From: Roseitalea sp. MMSF_3546
GTDB taxonomy: Bacteria > Pseudomonadota > Alphaproteobacteria > Rhizobiales > Rhizobiaceae
NCBI RefSeq assembly: GCF_030732865.1
Contig: NZ_JASHKB010000012.1
Span: forward strand, 1-64,000
Reading direction: 5' to 3'
Length of the DNA: 64,000 nt
The position numbers were made by a program, and so were the translations under genes. The notes beneath the pieces were generated by a model, which did no database searches, was not told the DNA's origin, and worked only from the letters and a program-made list of their open reading frames with translations. This document shows positions 28,085 to 36,064 of the stretch, one piece after another; position 1 is the stretch's first letter; each line of letters starts with the position of its first letter.

Positions 28085-28894
28085 ATGATGCGCATCACGA
28101 AAAGGGCCATGCTGGCATTGGGCGTGGCGGCGGCACTGGCTGGCGGCGGCGTTCCGGCGATGGCCGAGGGCGTCTTGAAGGTCGGCGCCTATCCGGCCAA
28201 TCCGCCCTGGCAGTTCAAGAACGAAAGCGGCGCCTTTGAGGGCTTCGAGGTCGATATCGTCAACGAGATCGCCGAACGCATGGGCATGACGACGGACATT
28301 CAGGCCTTCGACTTCAAGGCGCTGTTCGTCGCCTCGGCGTCAAGGCGCGTGGACATGGTGATCTCGTCGCTGACCATCACCAATGAGCGGCTGGAGAGCC
28401 AGTCCTTCACCCAGCCCTATTTCCAGGGCGCGCTGGGCGTCGGCGTGCGCGCCGATTCCGACATTTCGGGCGTCGCCGACTTCGAGGGCAAGCGGATCGG
28501 GTCGATCGCCACCTCGTTTCCCGAGAACTGGGTCAAGGAGCGCGAGGACGAACTCGCATACAGGGCCTATAACAGCTACGACACCGTTGCCAACATGCTG
28601 ACCGACCTGCGCAGCGGGCGCGTCGATGCGGTGGTCAACGACATTGTCGGCCTGCGCTACGCCTTCACCCAGATGGAGGGGCTCGAAGTGGCCGAGGAGA
28701 TCGTCACCGGCGAGCAATTCGCAATGATGATGCCCAAGGGCTCGGACAAGCTCGAACAGGTCAACCAGATCATCTCCGACATGAAGACCGACGGCACGAT
28801 GAACGCACTGCACGAGAAGTGGTTCGGCGTGCCGGCGGCGCCCGACAGCCTGACGCTGACGCCGATGGACGTGCCGACCTCGGTCGACGGCTGA
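28085..28894 (+). CDS. Amino-acid-type ABC transporter substrate-binding protein (family 3)
   Basis: 269-aa periplasmic protein. A signal peptide to about residue 27 ends at VPAMAEG. The SBP_bac_3 pattern is clear: NPPWQFKNESGAFEGFEVDIVNEIAERMG, here broken by position (residues ~39-67), and LTITNERLESQSFTQPY. Its natural partners are the permease at 30160-30834 and an ATPase not found in the window. GGGAGG lies upstream of the start. Probable control by the divergent GntR protein. Confidence 0.92.
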   Translation: MMRITKRAMLALGVAAALAGGGVPAMAEGVLKVGAYPANPPWQFKNESGAFEGFEVDIVNEIAERMGMTTDIQAFDFKALFVASASRRVDMVISSLTITNERLESQSFTQPYFQGALGVGVRADSDISGVADFEGKRIGSIATSFPENWVKEREDELAYRAYNSYDTVANMLTDLRSGRVDAVVNDIVGLRYAFTQMEGLEVAEEIVTGEQFAMMMPKGSDKLEQVNQIISDMKTDGTMNALHEKWFGVPAAPDSLTLTPMDVPTSVDG

Positions 28895-28905
28895 CACCTG
28901 CCCCC

Positions 28906-28928
28906 GGGCGGCGCCGTGCGCGCCGCCC
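28906..28928 (+). other. Intercistronic stem-loop after the binding protein gene
   Basis: Nine-base GC stem (28906-28914 with 28920-28928) and a 5-base loop, starting 12 bases after the stop of the binding protein and ending 20 bases before the next start. It lacks a U-run, so probably adjusts mRNA levels rather than ending transcription. Confidence 0.6.
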
Positions 28929-28948
28929 CCGACCCTGCGGAGTTTTCG

Positions 28949-29389
28949 ATGGGTGTTGCGCACATGGCCTCCGTGACGCTGGAGGTGCCGCTGAATTTTG
29001 CCTTCGACCGGCTCACCGAGCCGGCCGCGCTCGGCCGCTGGACGCTGGGCAGCTTCGGGCTTGCGCCGATCGGGCAGGGCGATCTCGTCGAAGGGGTGTC
29101 GCTGTTCGACGGCGCCCGATCGATCGTCGAGATCGTGCCGCACAGGGGGCTGGGGCTGATCGACTATCATGTCGGGGACCGTCGGACCCGCGTGCCGCGC
29201 GTGTCGATCCGGCTGTCGCCGGGATCCGACTGGGGCCTGGACGCGGACAGCTGTCTTGCGGCGATGAGCACCTGGCGGGCGGGCTGGATGGACGAGGAGC
29301 GCTGGGCGCGCACCTGCGCGACACATGAATGCGAGGTGCTGCTGTTCAAGGCGCAGATCGAGACGGCCTACAAGGAGGCGCGCCAATGA
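28949..29389 (+). CDS. SRPBCC/START-like domain protein, function unknown
   Basis: 146 aa from the ATG at 28949. The pattern VPLNFAFDRLTEPAALGRW near the N-terminus and the amphipathic C-terminal helix THECEVLLFKAQIETAYKEA fit a SRPBCC (Bet v 1-like) fold, which binds hydrophobic ligands; in pathway operons such proteins serve as cyclases, hydratases or carriers. No catalytic residue can be named. It is translationally coupled (ATGA) to the next gene, so the two probably act together. Confidence 0.78.
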   Translation: MGVAHMASVTLEVPLNFAFDRLTEPAALGRWTLGSFGLAPIGQGDLVEGVSLFDGARSIVEIVPHRGLGLIDYHVGDRRTRVPRVSIRLSPGSDWGLDADSCLAAMSTWRAGWMDEERWARTCATHECEVLLFKAQIETAYKEARQ

Positions 29390-30156
29390 CGCCGACACAA
29401 TTGCGGGCGCGGTTCCGCGCCGGCGCCGAGCCGGTGCCGACGGGCTCCATGGCGCCCGGTTTCGCCCAGGCCAACCTTGCCATCGTGCCCGGGAACGTCG
29501 CCGACGATCTGGAAGCGTTCATGGCCGCCAACCGCGCCGCCTGTCCGCTTCTGGCGCGCTCCAGGCCCGGCGATCCGGCCCTGGCCGAACTTGGCGAGGG
29601 GATCGACGTGCGCGTCGACCTGCCGCGCTACCGTGTCTTTCGCGACGGCGTGCCGGCACAGATGCCGACCGACATCGTCGATCTGTGGCGGGACGACCTG
29701 GTCGCCTTCGCCGTGGGCTGTTCGCTGACCTTCGAGGCCGATCTGGTCGCCGCGGGCGTGGCGCTGCGGTGCCACGCGCCGGGCAAGACCTGCTCGGCCT
29801 TCGACACGGCGATCCCCAACACGGCGGTCGGCCCGTTCGGCGGCAATCTGGTCGTTTCCATGCGCGCCATCGCCGACGATCAGCTCGATCTGGTCTGCCG
29901 GATCACCCGCGCCCATCCCCAATCGCACGGCGCCCCGATCCATGTCGGCGATCCGGCCGCCATCGGCGTCGATCTGGACAAGCCGATCGACGGCATCGGG
30001 CTGACCGATATCGGCCCCGGCGAGACGGCGGTGTTCTGGGCCTGCGGGGTGACGCTGGAGCGGGCCATCGCCTCGGCGCGGCTGGACCTGGCGATCACCC
30101 ATGCGCCGGGCCACATGCTGGTTACCGACCGGCGCGCCCGCCGGTGGGAGCACTGA
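29386..30156 (+). CDS. D-glutamate cyclase family (DUF1445) putative hydro-lyase
   Basis: 256 aa of the family once called DUF1445 or YcsI, whose characterised members convert D-glutamate to 5-oxo-D-proline. Family stretches seen are PGFAQANLAIVP, the VGCSLTFEADL segment and the near-terminal THAPGHMLVTD. It is coupled to the SRPBCC gene by a 4-bp overlap and is followed 3 bp later by an amino-acid permease. A role on an imported amino or oxo acid is plausible; the exact reaction is not determined. Confidence 0.87.
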   Translation: MTPTQLRARFRAGAEPVPTGSMAPGFAQANLAIVPGNVADDLEAFMAANRAACPLLARSRPGDPALAELGEGIDVRVDLPRYRVFRDGVPAQMPTDIVDLWRDDLVAFAVGCSLTFEADLVAAGVALRCHAPGKTCSAFDTAIPNTAVGPFGGNLVVSMRAIADDQLDLVCRITRAHPQSHGAPIHVGDPAAIGVDLDKPIDGIGLTDIGPGETAVFWACGVTLERAIASARLDLAITHAPGHMLVTDRRARRWEH

Positions 30157-30159
30157 CCC

Positions 30160-30834
30160 ATGGAAATCATCGACATCTTCTTCAACCTGTCGGTGCTCGA
30201 GCGGGCCTTTCCGGCGCTTTTGCGCGGGGTCTGGAACACGCTGCTACTGGGCGCGACGGCGATCGTCGTGGGCGGCATTGCCGGGGTTCTGATCTGCCTC
30301 GTGCGGCTTTACACGCCCTGGCCGACGCGCTGGCTGGCGATCGCCTATATCGACCTGTTCCGGGCCATGCCGGTGCTGGTGGTGCTGATCATCACCTATT
30401 ACGCGCTGCCCTTCGTGGGCATCGTGTTCACGCCCTTCGTCGCCGCGGCGATCGCGCTTTCCATGGTGCTGGCCGCCTATACCGCCGAGGTGGTGCGCGC
30501 CGGGATCGAGGCGGTGCCTCGTGGACAGTTCGAGGCGGCAACGGCCCTTGGCCTGCCGTTCCACCTGACCATGCGCAAGGTGATCCTGCCGCAGGCGGTG
30601 CGCATCGTCATTCCGCCGCATGCGTCCAACTGCGTGTCGATCATCAAGGACACCTCGCTCGCCTCGGTGGTGGCGATGAGCGATCTGCTCAAGCAGGCCA
30701 CCGATGCGCAGGCGCTTTATGCCAACCCCTCGCCGCTGATCGGGGCGGCGCTGATCTATGTGGCCATCCTGTGGCCGGCGGTGCGCTTCACCAACTGGCT
30801 CGAACACCGCTATCCGCAAAAGGTCGCCCATTGA
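30160..30834 (+). CDS. Amino-acid-type ABC transporter permease (HisM/GlnP type)
   Basis: 224 aa, four to five membrane segments. The EAA loop EVVRAGIEAVPRGQFEAATA is at about residues 108-127 and LPQAVRIVIPPHASNCVSIIKDTSL follows (residues ~144-168), both classic for polar amino acid permeases. Only one permease is present and no ATPase gene lies in the cluster, so the system must use a homodimer and an ATPase encoded elsewhere, or be incomplete. Confidence 0.92.
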   Translation: MEIIDIFFNLSVLERAFPALLRGVWNTLLLGATAIVVGGIAGVLICLVRLYTPWPTRWLAIAYIDLFRAMPVLVVLIITYYALPFVGIVFTPFVAAAIALSMVLAAYTAEVVRAGIEAVPRGQFEAATALGLPFHLTMRKVILPQAVRIVIPPHASNCVSIIKDTSLASVVAMSDLLKQATDAQALYANPSPLIGAALIYVAILWPAVRFTNWLEHRYPQKVAH

Positions 30835-30904
30835 AATCAAGCACTTGCCGCGTGGATCGGACAAAATGATTCCGCGCCGAAACCAAACCCAAGGAGGCAA
30901 TTCC

Positions 30905-31918
30905 ATGAAGCCATTCAACCCCCGTTCGCTTGCCGGTGCCTGCGCGCTGGCCGCAACGATCGCGCTCGCCACACCGGCGCTGGCCCAGGAGATCAAGGTC
31001 GGCCTGTCGCTGCCCGAGACCATCGAGGGCTTCGACTTCGTCAACGGCATGTACGAGACCTTCAAGTCCGAGGTCGAGGCCAATTCGGACATGACGGTCG
31101 ATCTGGTCTATGGCGGTGCGCTGGGCGCGCCCAATGAGCGGCTCAGCCAGATGCGGCGCGGCGTCATCCAGATGACCGATGCGGCCGACGGCAACTACGC
31201 CTCGATCTACAGCGACATCCAGGTGCTCAACATGCCTTACCTGTTCCCCGACGAGCAGACGGCCTGGGCGGTGCTCGACGGCGCGTTCGGCGATGCCATG
31301 GCCGAAGATTTGCGCGCCAAGACCGGCGTGCGCGTGCTCGGCTGGTGGGAATCGGGCGGCTTCAAGCATTTCAGCGCCAACCGGGCGATCGAGACACCCG
31401 ATGACATGGACGGGCTGAAGATGCGCGTCCTGGGCCCGCTCGCCACCATCCCGGTCGAGGCGCTGGGCGCGTCCGCCGCGCCGATCTCGTTCGGCGAACT
31501 GTACACCTCGCTGCAGACCGGCGTCGTCGACGGCCAGGACAATTCGGCCGCCATCTTCAACCTGATCAAGCTTTACGAGGTGCAAAGCCACCTCAACCTG
31601 ACCGGCCACACCTATGCGTTCGGCCCGCTGGGCATCTCCGACCGCTTCTTCGCCTCGCTTTCGGAAGACGACCAGCAGGTCATCCTCGATGCCGCCGACA
31701 AGGCCATCGCATTCAACCGGGAGGCCTCGCGCGACCTTGAAGGGCGGGCCATCGATTTCGCCCGCGAGCAGGGCGTGAGCGTGGTCGAGCTCACCGACGA
31801 GCAGCGCAATGCCTTCCGGCAGATCATGCAGCCGGTCGCCATCGAGTGGCTGCGCGACAATGTCGACCGGCCCGAGCTGATCGAAGACGCCATGGCTGCG
31901 GTCGAGGCCGCCGAGTAA
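30905..31918 (+). CDS. TRAP transporter substrate-binding protein (DctP type)
   Basis: 337 aa from the ATG at 30905, which has AAGGAGG upstream. A signal peptide covers about residues 1-26 and ends at PALAQ. DctP hallmarks are GLKMRVLGPLATIPVEALGA, with the Arg that binds the substrate carboxylate, and LQTGVVDGQDNSA. It supplies a carboxylate to the DctQ and DctM proteins encoded next. The substrate cannot be assigned from sequence; the PLP enzyme downstream suggests an amino- or oxo-acid. Confidence 0.93.
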   Translation: MKPFNPRSLAGACALAATIALATPALAQEIKVGLSLPETIEGFDFVNGMYETFKSEVEANSDMTVDLVYGGALGAPNERLSQMRRGVIQMTDAADGNYASIYSDIQVLNMPYLFPDEQTAWAVLDGAFGDAMAEDLRAKTGVRVLGWWESGGFKHFSANRAIETPDDMDGLKMRVLGPLATIPVEALGASAAPISFGELYTSLQTGVVDGQDNSAAIFNLIKLYEVQSHLNLTGHTYAFGPLGISDRFFASLSEDDQQVILDAADKAIAFNREASRDLEGRAIDFAREQGVSVVELTDEQRNAFRQIMQPVAIEWLRDNVDRPELIEDAMAAVEAAE

Positions 31919-31922
31919 CGCC

Positions 31923-32396
31923 ATGCATCATTGGGCCGAGATCGCCAGCAAGGCGCTGCGCGCGGTCGCGGCCCTTTTGCTGGCGGGCATGAGCGTGCTG
32001 GTGATCTGGCAGGTGGTGACGCGCTACTTCCTGGGTGGCGCGCCGCTGTTCGCCGAGGAACTGGCGCGCTACGCGATGATCTGGATGGCGCTGTTCGCCG
32101 CCGCCGCGAGCGTGACCGACAACAGCCATATCCGCATCGACTTCGTGCCGGACCTGCTGCGCCGCCATGCGCCACGGGCCGGCCGATGGCTCGCCATGGT
32201 GCTGGCGGCGATCTCCTGCGTCATCTTCGCCGCGATCGCCTGGTATGGCCTGGATGCGATGCGGTTCGCCGCCGGCCAGCGCAGCGACGGCCTGCGGATC
32301 TCGCTGGCCTGGCCCTATGCGGTGCTTCCGATCGCCTTTGTCCTTGCGGCCGTTCTGGCCGTCATCCGCCTCATCGGGCTTGGACGGAACCAGTGA
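31923..32396 (+). CDS. TRAP transporter small permease (DctQ type)
   Basis: 157 aa with four membrane segments. The family stretch FAEELARYAMIWMALFAAA, followed by SHIRIDFVPDLL, is diagnostic for DctQ. It lies between the DctP- and DctM-type genes, 4 bp after the former and overlapping the latter by 4 bp (GTGA). Confidence 0.92.
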   Translation: MHHWAEIASKALRAVAALLLAGMSVLVIWQVVTRYFLGGAPLFAEELARYAMIWMALFAAAASVTDNSHIRIDFVPDLLRRHAPRAGRWLAMVLAAISCVIFAAIAWYGLDAMRFAAGQRSDGLRISLAWPYAVLPIAFVLAAVLAVIRLIGLGRNQ

Positions 32397-33685
32397 GCGC
32401 TTCCATCATCGTTCTCATCCTCAGCTTTCTGGGGCTGATCATGCTCGGCCTGCCCATCGCATGGGCGATGATGGCCTCGGTCTTCGTGTGGGTCGCCTTC
32501 ACCGGCGACTGGCACTTCCTGCCGATCATGGCCGAGCGGGTCTATCAGGGCATGGACTCCTTCGTCCTGATGGCGGTGCCGCTGTTCATCCTGGCGGGCG
32601 AGTTGATCAATGAGGGCAAGATCACCGATCGGCTGATCAGGCTCGCCAATGCCCTGTTCGGCTGGATGCGCGGCGGGCTCGCCCAGGTCAATATCGGCGC
32701 ATCGATCCTGTTTTCAGGCATTACCGGCGTCGCGCTGGGCGATATCGCCTCGCTCGGCCGCGTCTTCATTCCCTCCATGGTCAAGCAGGGCTATGGCGCG
32801 GCCTATGCGGCAGCCGTGACCGCATCGTCCTCGATCATCGGCCCGATGGTGCCGCCCTCGCTGGTGGCCGTCATCTACGGTTCGATGACCGGGCTGTCGA
32901 TCGGCGCGTTGATGGCGGCGACGCTCATCCCCGGTCTGCTGATCGGCGCGGTGCAGATGGTGCTGGTCGGTTTCCAGGCGCGCCGGGCCGATTTCCCGAT
33001 CGTGGAAATGGACCGCTCGCCGCCGCAGATGCTGCGCATCGTCGGCGGCGCCATCGCACCGCTGATGATCCCGGTGATCATCCTCGCGGGCATGCTGGGC
33101 GGCCTGATGACGCCGACCGAGGCGGGCGGGGTCGCCGCGCTCTACGCGCTCGTGCTGGCGGTCGTCTTCTATCGCAGCGTGACGCTGGCCGGGCTGGGCG
33201 GGGTGTTCTCGCGCTCGGCGGTGTTTTCGGGCCAGTTGCTGATCATCGTGGGCTGCGGCGGGGCATTCTCCTGGGTGCTGGGCGTCGAGAACGTGCCCAA
33301 CATGGTCTCGGGCGTCATCGCCGGCTGGGATCTGGGCTATGTCCAGTCCATGCTCGTGTTCAACGTGATCCTTCTGATCCTGGGCATGTTCATCGATCCG
33401 ACCACGGTGATCATCCTGTTCGGGCCGATCCTGTCGATGGCGGCGGTCGAGGCGGGCATCGATCCGCTGCATTTCGCCACGGTCGCCATCCTCAACCTCA
33501 ATATCGGCCTTCTGACGCCGCCGCTGGGCGTGTGCCTGTTCGCCGCCGAGCGGATCGCCAAAAGCGGTCTGGGTCCGTTGATCCGGGCCAACATGCCGTT
33601 CCTTGCCGTCAACATGGTCGCGCTGGCCCTGCTTGTCGCCTTCCCGCAGATCAGCCTTTGGCTGCCGACCCGGCTGGGCTTTTGA
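32393..33685 (+). CDS. TRAP transporter large permease (DctM type)
   Basis: 430 aa from the GTG at 32393; the long upstream frame is a shadow in dctQ. It has about twelve membrane segments. Characteristic stretches are GMDSFVLMAVPLFILAGEL, ASSSIIGPMVPPSL and NLNIGLLTPPLGVCLF. It is the sodium-coupled transport subunit. It is followed 18 bp later by the class V PLP enzyme. Confidence 0.93.
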   Translation: MSASIIVLILSFLGLIMLGLPIAWAMMASVFVWVAFTGDWHFLPIMAERVYQGMDSFVLMAVPLFILAGELINEGKITDRLIRLANALFGWMRGGLAQVNIGASILFSGITGVALGDIASLGRVFIPSMVKQGYGAAYAAAVTASSSIIGPMVPPSLVAVIYGSMTGLSIGALMAATLIPGLLIGAVQMVLVGFQARRADFPIVEMDRSPPQMLRIVGGAIAPLMIPVIILAGMLGGLMTPTEAGGVAALYALVLAVVFYRSVTLAGLGGVFSRSAVFSGQLLIIVGCGGAFSWVLGVENVPNMVSGVIAGWDLGYVQSMLVFNVILLILGMFIDPTTVIILFGPILSMAAVEAGIDPLHFATVAILNLNIGLLTPPLGVCLFAAERIAKSGLGPLIRANMPFLAVNMVALALLVAFPQISLWLPTRLGF

Positions 33686-33703
33686 ACTTCACGGAGACGA
33701 ACG

Positions 33704-34852
33704 ATGCTCGATACAACCGACCGGCGCGATGGCAGCGCCTATTTCCTGTACCACTCCATCGGCCAGTATGACGGCAAGGCGCAGGCCATGGGCCGGGCGC
33801 TGAGCGCGTTCTCGATGAGCTGGGGCCGGTTCGACGACGGCCAGTGGGGCTATGCGTTGGGCCAGCGCCAGCGCTTCATCGATTTTTGGCGTGAGCTGAT
33901 CGGGGCACCGGCCGGCACGCTGACGACGGCCGAGAACGTGACCACCGCGCTCGCCTCGATCATCGGCGCGCTGCCCGATCACACGCTGCGCGGCAAGCGC
34001 GTCCTGATCGCCGCGGACTGCTTTCCGAGCCTGCATTTCCTTCTGTCCGGCCTGGCGGAGCTGCACGGCTTCACGCTCGACACCGTGCCGTTGCGCAAGG
34101 GGGCGCACTGGGTCAGCGATGACGATGTCGTCGCGCGCTGGGGCGAGGATGTCGGCCTTGCGCTTCTGACCTGGGTGACCTCCACAGCCTCGCATCGCTG
34201 CGACCTTGACCGGCTGATCGCCCATGGCCGCAAGATGGGATCGATGATCGGCGTCGACATCACCCAGGGGATCGGCCTGATGGCGTATGACCTTGGCCGC
34301 TTCGACGCCGATTTCACGGTCTCGACGAGCCTGAAATGGCTGTGCGGCTCGCCCGGAGCGGGAATCCTGCAGCTCAAGCCCGAATGGATCGCGCGCTGCG
34401 CGCCGCGCCTGCGCGGCTGGTTCAGCCAGGAAGACATCTTCTCGTGGGACATCGACAGTTTCGCCTATGCCGGCGACATCCGCCGTTTCGACCATGGCAC
34501 GCCATCGATCCTGGCCTGTGCGGCCACCGTGCCAAGCCTTGAATGGCACGCCGCCCAGGACAGGGCCGAGATGATCGCCCACAACCGTACCCTGTGCGAG
34601 GCGATCATTGCGGGCGTGGACCGGCTGGGCCTCGAACTGGCCAGCCCGCGCGAGGCGGAACGGCGCGGCGGCAGCGTGATGGTGCGCCTGCCCGAGGTGG
34701 TCGACCCCGAGGCCGTCCTCGAGGCCTTCCGGCGGCAGGCCGTCCATGCCGACCGGCGCGACCGCATCCTGCGCCTGTCGCCGGGGGCGGTGACGACGAT
34801 GGCCGGCGTCGAGCGCATGCTGGCGTGTCTGGAAGCCGTCGAAGCGGCTTGA
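33704..34852 (+). CDS. Class V aminotransferase-fold PLP enzyme, kynureninase-like
   Basis: 382 aa. The PLP lysine is probably Lys211 in STSLKWLCGSPG, with Asp185 in GVDITQGIG as the pyridine-nitrogen ligand. The segment RRFDHGTPSIL plus a GW before it resembles the RF..GTPPIL region of kynureninases. It is somewhat shorter than typical KynU (about 410-420 aa). It could cleave kynurenine or a related 2-amino-4-oxo acid, or be another class V lyase or transaminase. It ends the TRAP unit. Confidence 0.82.
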   Translation: MLDTTDRRDGSAYFLYHSIGQYDGKAQAMGRALSAFSMSWGRFDDGQWGYALGQRQRFIDFWRELIGAPAGTLTTAENVTTALASIIGALPDHTLRGKRVLIAADCFPSLHFLLSGLAELHGFTLDTVPLRKGAHWVSDDDVVARWGEDVGLALLTWVTSTASHRCDLDRLIAHGRKMGSMIGVDITQGIGLMAYDLGRFDADFTVSTSLKWLCGSPGAGILQLKPEWIARCAPRLRGWFSQEDIFSWDIDSFAYAGDIRRFDHGTPSILACAATVPSLEWHAAQDRAEMIAHNRTLCEAIIAGVDRLGLELASPREAERRGGSVMVRLPEVVDPEAVLEAFRRQAVHADRRDRILRLSPGAVTTMAGVERMLACLEAVEAA

Positions 34853-34882
34853 CGGGGCAGGGCGCCGTGCGTCGCTGCCCCG
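34853..34882. terminator. Hairpin between convergent genes
   Basis: Arms CGGGGCAG (34853-34860) and CTGCCCCG (34875-34882) immediately after the PLP-enzyme stop and before the convergent dehydrogenase end. There is no U-run, but the position fits a bidirectional terminator. Confidence 0.6.
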
Positions 34883-34895
34883 GGCGCCGGCGCCA

Positions 34896-35981
34896 TCATT
34901 GGAGCGCGATGGCGCGCTCCTCGATGATGCTCCGTTCGGCCGCGAGCACGATGCGCAGCGAGTTGACCGCCGCGTCCATGGATTCGCCCAGGTCCAGATC
35001 GTCGCGGATCGCCTTGAGGAAGAAGTCCTGCTCGCGGTCGCAAAGCTCCTGGTGATCGGGCTCGTCTTCCATGCTCATGATTTCGTCGGGCGTGGTGAAA
35101 TTCTTGGTCTGCGGGTCGACCCCGGCGTGATGCAGGCGGATCGCATCGGTCTTGGTGTGCTTGTCGATGTCGGCGGAATCCGACAGGTCCGTGCCCTGGC
35201 GCGCGCTCTGGTCGGGCACGATCGTCACCGCCCCGTTCGGGCCGACGACGTCTTTGACGAAGAATGCCTCCTCGGACATCATCGGACCCCAGCCGGCCTC
35301 GTACCAGCCGACCGAGCCGTCATCGAAGCTCACGTGCAGATGGCCGTAGTTCTGCTTGTCGGCCTCGGCCCACAGTTTGGCGCCGATGCCGTGCACGCGC
35401 ACCGGCCTGGCGCCGGTGAGCTGGCACATGACATCGACATAGTGCACGCCGCAATCGACGATCGGGATCAGCGAGTCGATCAGGTTCTTGTGCCAGTGCC
35501 AGGCATCGCCGCTTGACTGCTGGTTGAGGTTGAGCCGCATCACCAGCGGCTTGCCGAGCGTCCTGCCGACCTCGATGAACTTGATCCAGGAGGGATGGAC
35601 GCGCAGAATGTAGCCCAGCACGAGCTTGCGGTTCCTTTCGCGCGCGGCGGCGACCACCTTTTCGGCGTCCTCGATATTGGTGGCGATCGGCTTTTCCATG
35701 AACACATGGCAGTTGTGCTCGTTGATCGCCTTGAGCGCGTATTCGGCATGGGTGTTGGGCCAGGAATTGATCGACACCGCATCGGGCCTGGTTTCGGCAA
35801 GGGCCTGGTCGAGATCCTCGTAGAGCGGATAGCCGGCCAGTTCGTCGGGGATCGTCTTCGACTTGATGGTCCGGCTCATCAGCCCGACGATCTCGAAACC
35901 GTCATTGCGGTGATAGGCGCTGGCGTGCGAGGTCCCCATATTGCCAAGGCCGATCACCAGGATCCTGATCTTGTCGGGCAT
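34896..35981 (-). CDS. Gfo/Idh/MocA-family NAD(P)-dependent dehydrogenase
   Basis: 361 aa. The Rossmann motif VIGLGNMGTSHASAYH starts near residue 8 and the family catalytic EKP is in VFMEKPIATN; a downstream HYVDVMCQLTGARP supplies the conserved aromatic/His region. Members oxidise sugars, inositols or small hydroxy-compounds. It is the last gene of the leftward SsuABC-type importer operon (83-bp gap with hairpin), so it probably works on what that importer takes up. Confidence 0.9.
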   Translation of the reverse strand: MPDKIRILVIGLGNMGTSHASAYHRNDGFEIVGLMSRTIKSKTIPDELAGYPLYEDLDQALAETRPDAVSINSWPNTHAEYALKAINEHNCHVFMEKPIATNIEDAEKVVAAARERNRKLVLGYILRVHPSWIKFIEVGRTLGKPLVMRLNLNQQSSGDAWHWHKNLIDSLIPIVDCGVHYVDVMCQLTGARPVRVHGIGAKLWAEADKQNYGHLHVSFDDGSVGWYEAGWGPMMSEEAFFVKDVVGPNGAVTIVPDQSARQGTDLSDSADIDKHTKTDAIRLHHAGVDPQTKNFTTPDEIMSMEDEPDHQELCDREQDFFLKAIRDDLDLGESMDAAVNSLRIVLAAERSIIEERAIALQ

Positions 35982-36016
35982 GTCGGTCGTCCCCCCCTTT
36001 TGATTGCGGTGTCGTG

Positions 36017-36040
36017 CCGGGCCGCGCGGCGGCGGCCCGG
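36017..36040 (-). other. Stem-loop downstream of the SsuA-type gene
   Basis: Nine-base GC stem (36017-36025 with 36032-36040) and a 6-base loop in the gap between the binding-protein stop (36065) and the dehydrogenase start (35981). It is the leftward equivalent of the hairpins seen after other binding-protein genes here. Confidence 0.6.
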
Positions 36041-36064
36041 GCGGTCGGCGTTCGGTGCGCCGCC

